In this document: piece after piece, positions 1 to 6,632 of the stretch
Position numbering within the stretch: position 1 is the first letter of the stretch
Layout of the letters: each line of letters opens with the position of its first letter
From: Lachnospiraceae bacterium
GTDB lineage: Bacteria; Bacillota_A; Clostridia; Lachnospirales; Lachnospiraceae
Length of the DNA: 8,892 nt
Direction of reading: 5' to 3'
Assembly: GCA_017435025.1 (NCBI GenBank)
Contig: JAFSFU010000125.1
Location: forward strand, 1-8,892
Notes under the pieces: model-generated
What the model was told of the DNA's origin: nothing
The model's input: only the letters and a program-made list of their open reading frames with translations
The model's database searches: none
Made by a program: the position numbers and the translations under genes

Positions 1-452
1 CTGGTCGCATCTGCAGCTTGCTCTAATCGATGAAACCTTTCTTTCCAATCGATACCTCCCCATCGTTCTTTCATCTGCTCCAAACTCCAGGCATCCATGT
101 CCAATGACTCCTCAAAAACGAAATCTCCCATACCGGCCGCCTCGATTTCCCGGTAGATATAGGTCCGTGCAAGAATCGCCTGTGCCTTCAAAGTCTCCAT
201 CTCAAAATCTGCCGGAATCTGTGCCGCCAGGACATAAGGCAGAAATTCTTCGACTGAAAGTCCAACCTCACGTTCATTTCGGATTACAATTACCTTTTTT
301 TCTCTATCTAAAGCAAATGTGTATCTGACATCTTCACCGGATGACACTTCCTCTGCCTCATCCACCACATTCCCTTCCAAACCTGTCCAAGCCAGCGTCG
401 TAATATATGGAATCATCATTCCAACCAGAAATACCGCTAAAAACTGTTTCAT
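1..452 (-). CDS. SpoIID/LytB-domain protein, partial (N-terminal 150 residues)
   Basis: The minus-strand frame opens at ATG 452 and runs without a stop to the left edge, so the C-terminal part is missing. Residues about 3-22 are hydrophobic after a Lys, which fits a signal anchor or signal peptide and places the protein at the outer face of the membrane. Residues about 42-101 match the start of the SpoIID/LytB domain: a beta-rich stretch, then VEEFLPYVLAAQIP (67-80) and ETLKAQAILARTYIYR (86-101). Characterised SpoIID proteins are lytic transglycosylases that trim glycan strands during spore engulfment. Oddities: in the family motif 'aaEMP' the catalytic Glu is Gln78 here (codon CAG, 221-219), and the first 150 residues contain no Cys, so the Cys/His metal motif usually found after the ARTY helix seems to be absent. 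I infer a divergent SpoIID paralogue, possibly non-catalytic, rather than canonical spoIID. The start lacks a good ribosome binding site, but no start codon lies in frame upstream before a stop. Confidence 0.8.
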   Translation of the reverse strand, partial: MKQFLAVFLVGMMIPYITTLAWTGLEGNVVDEAEEVSSGEDVRYTFALDREKKVIVIRNEREVGLSVEEFLPYVLAAQIPADFEMETLKAQAILARTYIYREIEAAGMGDFVFEESLDMDAWSLEQMKERWGGIDWKERFHRLEQAADAT

Positions 453-455
453 AAC

Positions 456-500
456 ACAAAAACCCGCCTCACAGACTTTTCTACAAGTCTATGAGACGGG
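456..500 (-). terminator. Rho-independent terminator of glgP
   Basis: On the minus strand, CCCGTCTCATAGACTT (500-485) pairs along its whole length with AAGTCTGTGAGGCGGG (478-463), with two G-T wobbles and a 6-nt loop (484-479). Five T residues (462-458) follow at once, then GTGTT and the ATG of the SpoIID-like gene. It begins 18 nt past the glgP stop codon, as expected for a terminator of that gene. Reading the plus strand, the outgoing stem is followed by CTCATATTTT, which is a weaker tail, so leftward termination is the main function. Confidence 0.9.
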
Positions 501-518
501 CTCATATTTTAGAACTAA

Positions 519-2972
519 TTACAGTTCAACAGTAACTTTTTCAAGTTTCCAGATATCTCTTACGTAGTCTTCAATTGTACGGTCGGAAGAGAACTTACCG
601 GAGCAAGCAGTGTTAAGAATTGCTGTTCTTGCCCACCACTTCTCGTCGCGGTATGCCTTATCGATCTTAGCCTCTGCCTCTGCGTAGGAACGGAAATCCT
701 TGAGGATGAAGTAAGTATCTGCACGGTCGCTGGAGAATGTGTTTAAGAGAGAGTTGTACAGGTCACGGAACATTTCCGGATCTTCCGGAGCATAGTAACC
801 GTTGATCAGCTGCATCAGCACGCGACGGATCTCCTGATCTGTGTTGAAGATATCCATCGGATTATAGCCGCCGTTCTTCTCCCAGTTGATGATCTCATCG
901 GAGGAAGCACCAAAGATGAACATGTTCTCCGGACCAACTTCTTCTGCCATCTCAACGTTCGCACCATCCATTGTACCGATTGTAAGGGCACCGTTCAGCA
1001 TGAACTTCATGTTACCTGTACCGGATGCCTCCTTGGAAGCTGTAGAGATCTGCTCAGAAACATCTGCTGCCGCGAAGATCATCTCAGCGTTGGATACACG
1101 GTAGTCCTCGATAAATACAACTTTGATCTTGCCGTTGATGGACTTATCGTTATTGATCACATTCGCTACGGAGTTGATCAGCTTGATTGTCAGTTTTGCA
1201 CGCTTGTAACCAGCTGCTGCCTTCGCACCGAAGATGAATGTTCTCGGTACCATATCCATATTTGGATTGTCCTTTAACTGGTTATAGAGGTACATAACAT
1301 GCAGGATATTCATCAGCTGACGTTTGTACTCATGAAGTCTCTTAACCTGTACGTCGAAGATGGAACGCGGATCAACATCAATACCGTTGTGCTCTTTGAT
1401 GTACTTAGCAAGACGCAGTTTGTTCTGATACTTGATGTTCATGAACTCCTGCTGGCACTTCTCGTCGTCTGCATATACAGCCAGCTTCTTAATGTGGGAC
1501 AGATTTGTGATCCACTCATCACCGATCTTATCTGTTACCCAGTCAGCAAGCTGCGGGTTGCCGTGAAGCAGGAAACGTCTCTGTGTGATACCGTTTGTCT
1601 TGTTGTTGAACTTCTCCGGCATCATCTCATAGAAGTCTTTTAACTCCTGGTTCTTTAAGATTTCTGTATGAAGTCTTGCTACACCGTTTACAGAATGGCT
1701 GCCAACGATCGCAAGGTGAGCCATACGAACCTGACCGTCAAATACGATAGCCATCTTGCGGATCTTTTCCATGTTATCCGGATAAGCTTTCTTGATCTGA
1801 TCGATGAAACGACGGTTGATCTCTTCTACGATCTGGTAGATACGCGGAAGGAGACGGGAGAACAGCTCGATCGGCCATTTCTCAAGAGCCTCGGACATGA
1901 TTGTGTGGTTTGTGTACGCACATGTCTTTGTTGTAACTTCCCATGCCTCATCCCACTCAAGACCTTCTTCGTCAACCAGGATACGCATTAACTCTGCAAC
2001 TGCTACGGACGGATGAGTATCGTTCAGCTGGAACGCTACCTTCTCGTGCAGTTTGCGGATATCGTCATGATTCTCTTTGTACTTTAAGATCGCTCTCTGT
2101 ACACTTGCAGAGATAAAGAAGTACTGCTGTTTTAAGCGCAGTTCCTTACCTGCATAGTGGTTGTCGTTCGGATAAAGAACCTCAACCAGAGTCTTAGCAA
2201 GGTTTTCCTGCTCAACAGCCTTCTGGTAGTTACCCTTATCGAACTCATTTAAGTTGAATGTGTTGACCGGCTGTGCATCCCAGATTCTCAGGGAGTTTAC
2301 CACGTTGTTGCCATAGCCAACGATCGGAATATCATACGGGATTGCCATAATGGACTGATGGCCCTTCTGTACGAAGTGATTCTTCTTGCCATCCCATACA
2401 GTCTCTACATAACCGCCGAACTTAACTTCTGTTGCATATTCTGCACGGCGGATCTCAAACGGATAACCGTCCTTTAACCACTCATCCGGAACTTCCTTCT
2501 GGAATCCGTCAACGATCTGCTGCTTGAACATACCGTAACGGTAGCGGATACCGCAGCCGTATGCCGGATAACCCAGTGTTGCCAGTGAATCCATAAAGCA
2601 TGCTGCAAGACGGCCAAGACCGCCGTTTCCGAGTGCCGGGTCTCTCTCCTGATCCTCGATGGAGTTCAGGTCAAAACCAAGTTCCTTTAATGCCTCTGCG
2701 ATATCTTTAATCTCGCAGATATTGATGATGTTGTTGCCAAGGAAACGTCCTGTTAAGAACTCCATGGACATATAGTAAACAACTTTTACATCCTCTTTAT
2801 CGAATTCTTTCTGTGTTGCGATCCATCTGTCGATGATCAGGTCTTTCACTGCAAGAGATACAGCCTGGTATACCTGCTGCGGTGTTGCTTCATCGATGGT
2901 CTTACGGTATAAGCTCTTTACATTATACACGACGTCCTTCTTGAACTCTTCCTTGTTGATTCTGTAGTTCAC
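519..2972 (-). CDS. glgP: Glycogen/starch/maltodextrin phosphorylase (GT35 family)
   Basis: This cytoplasmic, pyridoxal-phosphate-dependent enzyme releases glucose 1-phosphate from the non-reducing ends of alpha-1,4-glucans using inorganic phosphate. The 817-residue length is normal for bacterial phosphorylases. Visible family signatures are GNGGLGRLAACFMDSL (115-130), KRLHEYKRQL (544-553), GAKAAAGY (582-589) and the cofactor site EASGTGNMK, whose Lys656 should form the Schiff base with pyridoxal phosphate. No key residue or segment appears lost. The start is a GTG at 2972, chosen because AGGAGG (2986-2981) lies 8 nt upstream and the protein opens as the family does. ileS ends 71 nt upstream on the same strand, and I see no clear promoter in that gap, so transcription may come from the ileS T-box unit or from a promoter inside ileS. 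A strong terminator follows. Whether glycogen or imported maltodextrin is the true substrate cannot be told from sequence. Confidence 0.96.
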   Translation of the reverse strand: MNYRINKEEFKKDVVYNVKSLYRKTIDEATPQQVYQAVSLAVKDLIIDRWIATQKEFDKEDVKVVYYMSMEFLTGRFLGNNIINICEIKDIAEALKELGFDLNSIEDQERDPALGNGGLGRLAACFMDSLATLGYPAYGCGIRYRYGMFKQQIVDGFQKEVPDEWLKDGYPFEIRRAEYATEVKFGGYVETVWDGKKNHFVQKGHQSIMAIPYDIPIVGYGNNVVNSLRIWDAQPVNTFNLNEFDKGNYQKAVEQENLAKTLVEVLYPNDNHYAGKELRLKQQYFFISASVQRAILKYKENHDDIRKLHEKVAFQLNDTHPSVAVAELMRILVDEEGLEWDEAWEVTTKTCAYTNHTIMSEALEKWPIELFSRLLPRIYQIVEEINRRFIDQIKKAYPDNMEKIRKMAIVFDGQVRMAHLAIVGSHSVNGVARLHTEILKNQELKDFYEMMPEKFNNKTNGITQRRFLLHGNPQLADWVTDKIGDEWITNLSHIKKLAVYADDEKCQQEFMNIKYQNKLRLAKYIKEHNGIDVDPRSIFDVQVKRLHEYKRQLMNILHVMYLYNQLKDNPNMDMVPRTFIFGAKAAAGYKRAKLTIKLINSVANVINNDKSINGKIKVVFIEDYRVSNAEMIFAAADVSEQISTASKEASGTGNMKFMLNGALTIGTMDGANVEMAEEVGPENMFIFGASSDEIINWEKNGGYNPMDIFNTDQEIRRVLMQLINGYYAPEDPEMFRDLYNSLLNTFSSDRADTYFILKDFRSYAEAEAKIDKAYRDEKWWARTAILNTACSGKFSSDRTIEDYVRDIWKLEKVTVEL

Positions 2973-2980
2973 GTCAAAGT

Positions 2981-2986
2981 CCTCCT
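2981..2986 (-). promoter_or_regulatory. Ribosome binding site fixing the glgP GTG start
   Basis: A perfect AGGAGG is followed by 8 nt and then GTG. It decides the start, since the first codon is GTG rather than ATG. Confidence 0.9.
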
Positions 2987-3000
2987 GTTTTTGGTTGCAG

Positions 3001-3028
3001 GACCCCGCCGGCTTTTCCCGGCGGGATC
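3001..3028 (-). other. GC-rich intercistronic hairpin between ileS and glgP
   Basis: GATCCCGCCGG (3028-3018) and CCGGCGGGGTC (3011-3001) form an 11-bp stem with a GAAAAG loop (one G-T wobble). What follows on the minus strand is CTGCAACCAAAAACAGG, with no U tract, so it does not look like a standard intrinsic terminator. On the plus strand it is followed by AAAATCTTTTC, also not canonical. A role as a 3'-end stabiliser of the ileS message, an RNase processing site, or a weak terminator that tunes glgP is possible; none is shown by the sequence alone. Confidence 0.75.
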
Positions 3029-3043
3029 AAAATCTTTTCATTC

Positions 3044-6000
3044 TTATTTTGTTACTTTGGCTACTCCAAGCACAACATCTTCGCCATTGATATTCCACTC
3101 TTTTGTATAACCCTTCATTTCTCCGAGGGTGATGCTGTCTGCCAGTACTTCTTCTTTTAACTGGTCTGCATATTTCTTGATAATATCAGCGATCTTTTCA
3201 TTGTTGTCTACATATACGTAGATATGGTCCATAACCTCAAAATCAGCTTCTTTTCTCATTGTCTGGATCTTGCTGATGATCTCTCTGTAGAAGCCTTCTT
3301 CCAGCAGTTCCGGTGTCAGATTTGTATCCAGAACCACTGTGATCGTGTTGTCACCTTCAGAAACATAGCCCTCTGTCTGAGCCATGTCGATGAGCAGATC
3401 TTCTTTTGTCAGAACCACTTCTGCGTCACCAAAATTGAATGTGAGTGCACCCTTTTCATTTAATTCATCCATAGCTGCGTTGCCATCCAGCTCTGTGAGA
3501 GCTTTTTTGATGTTGCCCAGCTGCTTGCCGTACTTCGGTCCAACAGTCTTAAGCTGCGGCTTGAATGTGTAGGATGTGAATGCGCGAACATCGTCGGTAA
3601 ATTCTACCGCTTTTACGTTCAGCTCATCCTCGATGATCTCCTGGTAGAACTCCGGCAGAGCCTGCGGAGCCTTTACGAACATCTTGCCGATCGGCTGACG
3701 GTTCTTGATATTGGCAGTGTTTCTTGCTGCACGGCCCATAACAACGATCTTCAGAACCTCATCCATCTTCTCTTCCAGCTCTTTGTCGATCATATTCTCG
3801 CAAACAACCGGGAAATCGCAGAGGTGAATACTCTCGATCGCATTCTCGTCGATGCTTCTTACCATATTCTGGTAAATTTCTTCCGTCATGAACGGTACCA
3901 TCGGAGCTGCTGTCTTGGAAATCTCAACAAGTGCAGTGTAGAGAGTCATGTAAGCATTGATCTTATCCTGCTCCATGCCCTTTGCCCAGAAACGTTCACG
4001 GCTTCTTCTTACATACCAGTTGGACATATCATCTACGAAATCCTGAAGTGCTCTTGCTGCTTCCGGAATTCTGTAGTTCTCAAGTTCGTAATCCACTTCC
4101 TTGATCGTGGAGTTTAATTTAGATAAGAGCCACTTATCCATTACGGACAGTTTCTCATAATCCAGTTCGTACTTTGTAGCATCAAAGTTGTCGATGTTTG
4201 CATACAGTACGAAGAATGCATATGTGTTCCAGAGTGTTCCCATGAACTTTCTCTGGCCTTCCATAACGGCTTTGCCATGGAAACGGTTCGGCAGCCACGG
4301 AGCACTGTTGATATAGAAATACCAACGGATCGCGTCTGCACCGTATTTCTCCAATGCCTCAAACGGGTCAACGGCATTGCCCTTGGATTTACTCATCTTC
4401 TGGCCGTTTTCATCCTGAACATGACCTAATACGATAACGTTCTGGTACGGCGGTTCGTTGAATAACAGAGTGGATTCTGCAAGCAGGGAATAGAACCATC
4501 CACGTGTCTGGTCAACGGCCTCAGAGATAAACTGAGCCGGGAACTGCTGCTCAAATAACTCTTTATTCTCAAACGGATAGTGATGCTGAGCGAACGGCAT
4601 CGCACCGGAGTCGAACCAGCAGTCGATAACTTCCGGTACACGGTGCATCTCTTTGCCGCATTCCGGACATGTGATCGTCACTTCGTCGATGAACGGACGG
4701 TGTAATTCCACGCCGCCTTCCGGATAATTGCTGCTCATGCTCTTTAATTCTTCACGGCTGCCGATGCAGTGCATATGTCCGCACTCACAGGTCCATACCG
4801 GAAGCGGTGTACCCCAGTAACGGTTTCTGGAAATACCCCAGTCCTGTACATTCTCTAACCAGTCGCCGAAACGTCCTTTACCGATGGATTCCGGGATCCA
4901 GTTGATCTTGTTGTTGTTTCTGATCAGGTCGTCTTTTACTGCTGTCATCTTGATGAACCAGGACTCACGCGCATAGTAAATGAGCGGAGTGTCACATCTC
5001 CAGCAGTGCGGGTAGCTGTGCTCGAATACCGGAGCTTCGAATAACAGTCCCTTTTCTTTCAGATCTTTTAAGATCATCGGGTCAGCTTTCTTACAGAATA
5101 CGCCTGCGTACTCTGTCTCTTTTGTCATCTCACCCTTTGCATCTACCAGCTGTACGAACGGAAGGTCGTATCTGCGGCCTACCTGGGCATCGTCTTCACC
5201 GAATGCCGGAGCGATATGAACCACGCCGGTACCGTCTGTCAGTGTTACGTAATCCGCACATGTTACGTAGTATGCTTTCTTATTCTGCTTCTTGCAGATC
5301 TCAACTGCATAATCAAATAACGGCTCGTACTCCTTGTACTCCAGATCTTTACCTGTGTACTTTTCAAGTACTTCGTAAGCCGGTGTACCATTCTCTTTAT
5401 CTGCCAGTTTGCCGAGAACGGTATCGCAAAGCGCCTCTGCCATGTAGTAAACCATGCCATCTGCTGCTTTTACTTTTACGTATGTTTCTTTCGGGTTTAC
5501 ACAAAGAGCAATGTTACTCGGCAGTGTCCACGGAGTTGTGGTCCATGCTAAGATATAAGCATCTTCGCCTTTTGCCTTAAAACGAACCACTACGGAACGT
5601 TCCTTAACATCCTTATAGCCCTGAGCTACCTCATGGCTGGACAGAGGTGTGCCGCAGCGCGGGCAGTACGGAACGATCTTGAAGCCCTTGTAAAGGAGTC
5701 CTTTGTTCCAGATTTCCTTCAATGCCCACCACTCAGACTCGATATAGTTGTCATGGTAAGTAACATACGGATCATCCATATCCGCCCAGAAACCAACGGT
5801 GCTGGAGAAATCCTCCCACATGCCTTTGTATTTCCAAACGCTTTCCTTACAGTAACCGATAAACGGTTCCAGACCATATTCCTCGATCTGCTCTTTGCCA
5901 TCGAGACCTAACATCTTCTCAACTTCCAGCTCTACCGGAAGACCGTGGGTGTCCCAACCGGCCTTACGCGGAACCATATAGCCCTTCATTGTACGGTATC

Positions 6001-6208
6001 TCGGGATCATATCCTTGATAACACGGGTAAGAACGTGGCCGATATGCGGCTTTCCGTTTGCAGTTGGCGGACCATCGTAGAACACATACGGTTTGCCTTT
6101 TCTTCTGCTATCAATGCTCTTTTCAAAGATCTTCTGGTCTTTCCAGAATTTTTCAATCTGCTTTTCTCTGTCCACAAAGTTTAAGTCTGTTGACACTTTC
6201 TGATACAT
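3044..6208 (-). CDS. ileS: Isoleucyl-tRNA synthetase, type 2 (IleRS2)
   Basis: This cytoplasmic class I aminoacyl-tRNA synthetase charges tRNA-Ile and edits misactivated valine. Domains in order: the HIGH signature at 55-58 (in NGKPHIGH); a zinc-type CPRCGTPLSSHE at 182-193; the CP1 editing domain with TTTPWTLPSN (223-232) and GTGVVHIAPAFGEDD (327-341 region); further Cys pairs at 402/405, 474/476 and 514/517; GHVQDENGQKMSKSKGN with KMSKS at 604-608; an anticodon-binding helical domain; and a C-terminal extension. The 1054-residue length, the GWDTHGLPVELEVEK wording near 84-98 and the C-terminal region (without a terminal Cys4 zinc cluster) indicate the eukaryote-like type 2 form, not the ~930-residue type 1 form. 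Type 2 enzymes are known to be less sensitive to mupirocin. ATG 6208 is preceded by GGAGGA (6222-6217) with 8-nt spacing. Expression is governed by the adjoining tRNA-Ile T-box. Confidence 0.98.
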   Translation of the reverse strand: MYQKVSTDLNFVDREKQIEKFWKDQKIFEKSIDSRRKGKPYVFYDGPPTANGKPHIGHVLTRVIKDMIPRYRTMKGYMVPRKAGWDTHGLPVELEVEKMLGLDGKEQIEEYGLEPFIGYCKESVWKYKGMWEDFSSTVGFWADMDDPYVTYHDNYIESEWWALKEIWNKGLLYKGFKIVPYCPRCGTPLSSHEVAQGYKDVKERSVVVRFKAKGEDAYILAWTTTPWTLPSNIALCVNPKETYVKVKAADGMVYYMAEALCDTVLGKLADKENGTPAYEVLEKYTGKDLEYKEYEPLFDYAVEICKKQNKKAYYVTCADYVTLTDGTGVVHIAPAFGEDDAQVGRRYDLPFVQLVDAKGEMTKETEYAGVFCKKADPMILKDLKEKGLLFEAPVFEHSYPHCWRCDTPLIYYARESWFIKMTAVKDDLIRNNNKINWIPESIGKGRFGDWLENVQDWGISRNRYWGTPLPVWTCECGHMHCIGSREELKSMSSNYPEGGVELHRPFIDEVTITCPECGKEMHRVPEVIDCWFDSGAMPFAQHHYPFENKELFEQQFPAQFISEAVDQTRGWFYSLLAESTLLFNEPPYQNVIVLGHVQDENGQKMSKSKGNAVDPFEALEKYGADAIRWYFYINSAPWLPNRFHGKAVMEGQRKFMGTLWNTYAFFVLYANIDNFDATKYELDYEKLSVMDKWLLSKLNSTIKEVDYELENYRIPEAARALQDFVDDMSNWYVRRSRERFWAKGMEQDKINAYMTLYTALVEISKTAAPMVPFMTEEIYQNMVRSIDENAIESIHLCDFPVVCENMIDKELEEKMDEVLKIVVMGRAARNTANIKNRQPIGKMFVKAPQALPEFYQEIIEDELNVKAVEFTDDVRAFTSYTFKPQLKTVGPKYGKQLGNIKKALTELDGNAAMDELNEKGALTFNFGDAEVVLTKEDLLIDMAQTEGYVSEGDNTITVVLDTNLTPELLEEGFYREIISKIQTMRKEADFEVMDHIYVYVDNNEKIADIIKKYADQLKEEVLADSITLGEMKGYTKEWNINGEDVVLGVAKVTK

Positions 6209-6230
6209 GATACATTTCCTCCAATCTTAT

Positions 6231-6261
6231 AAAAAACGCCCTGTTGTAAAGCAACAGGACG
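6231..6261 (-). terminator. T-box regulated terminator
   Basis: CGTCCTGTTG (6261-6252) pairs with CAACAGGGCG (6246-6237) around a 5-nt loop, and TTTTTT (6236-6231) follows. The upstream part of the stem neighbours the T-box core, giving the alternative antiterminator fold. The ileS ribosome binding site lies only 8 nt after the T tract. Confidence 0.93.
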
Positions 6262-6490
6262 AATAAAGACTCGTTATACCACCTATTTACTGCATACCAA
6301 TATATGAGTTCCTGTTAACGGTGGAAAGCCGGGCAAACTTACTGCTGCAACTCTGTGAAATTCATCACAATCATCACATTTCAGCCGCCAGCTCGGGAGT
6401 GATTTTCCATCTGCATCCGGCACCGGGCTTTCACCATCCCCGGCTCGCTTTGGCTTTCATACAGACTTACTGTCTCCGTCGTTGCTTTTA
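6231..6490 (-). promoter_or_regulatory. T-box riboswitch for tRNA-Ile upstream of ileS
   Basis: Read on the minus strand, the leader shows the standard T-box order. The AGTA element of stem I is at 6471-6468. The distal-loop motif GATGGTGAAAGCC is at 6438-6426. The specifier loop holds AAAATCACTCC, with the codon ATC (isoleucine) at 6403-6401. CCGTTAAC at 6321-6314 is the conserved element before the antiterminator. The T-box core AGGTGGTATAACGAG is at 6284-6270, and its TGGT bulge (6281-6278) can pair with the ACCA end of an uncharged tRNA with A73. The terminator follows. Uncharged tRNA-Ile would stabilise the antiterminator and let transcription enter ileS; charged tRNA leaves the terminator to form. 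The core differs from the commonest AGGGTGGNACCGCG form. Confidence 0.95.
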
Positions 6491-6509
6491 AAATAATTTC
6501 AGCGATACC

Positions 6510-6538
6510 ATTATATAGAGGAAACCGCATAAAGTCAA
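6510..6538 (-). promoter_or_regulatory. Sigma-A promoter of the T-box/ileS unit
   Basis: TTGACT (6538-6533) and TATAAT (6515-6510) are separated by exactly 17 bp. Transcription would begin near 6503, about 30 nt before the T-box stem I elements. This near-consensus strength fits a unit whose output is set by transcription termination. Confidence 0.9.
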
Positions 6539-6553
6539 GGTTTTTCCAGTTTT

Positions 6554-6573
6554 GTTAAAAAGTTAACGTTAAA
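6554..6573. promoter_or_regulatory. GTTAA repeat cluster with palindrome, candidate operator
   Basis: GTTAA occurs at 6554, 6562 and 6568, and TTAACGTTAA (6563-6572) is a perfect 10-bp palindrome. It sits between the -35 boxes of the two divergent promoters, just upstream of the -35 of pncB. A repressor or activator acting on one or both units could bind here. I do not recognise a specific regulator, and AT-rich promoter DNA can give such patterns by chance. Confidence 0.35.
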
Positions 6574-6574
6574 T

Positions 6575-6602
6575 TTGCGTTTTTTCCGATGTATGTTATA
6601 AT
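6575..6602 (+). promoter_or_regulatory. Promoter of the pncB unit, extended -10 type
   Basis: TATAAT at 6597-6602 is preceded by TG at 6594-6595, giving an extended -10 (TGnTATAAT). The best -35 is TTGCGT (6575-6580) with a 16-bp spacer, which is a weaker match. The start would be near 6609, leaving a leader of only about 24 nt, too short for a riboswitch. Confidence 0.8.
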
Positions 6603-6632
6603 GCACATAAGAAAATTTAAGGAGAGAGTGTT

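Noticed and set aside
501..529. TTGAAC (529-524), 17-bp spacer, TATGAG (506-501) on the minus strand as a promoter for the SpoIID-like gene
   Set aside because: The -10 is poor, it overlaps the end of glgP, and transcripts would start at the terminator hairpin and probably stop at once.
104..567. Two small plus-strand open frames at the left edge
   Set aside because: They are antisense to the SpoIID-like gene and the glgP 3' end, and the second crosses the terminator hairpin. No ribosome binding site or familiar motif is seen.
3001..3028. Intrinsic terminator between ileS and glgP
   Set aside because: The stem is strong, but no T run follows it on either strand, so it is reported as a hairpin of unknown role.
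5122..5580. A 152-codon plus-strand open frame inside ileS
   Set aside because: It lies wholly within a well supported ileS on the other strand, and its Cys/Arg/Leu-rich composition is that of an antisense shadow.
6603..6632. Riboswitch or attenuator upstream of pncB
   Set aside because: The predicted leader is only about 24 nt long and contains no hairpin.
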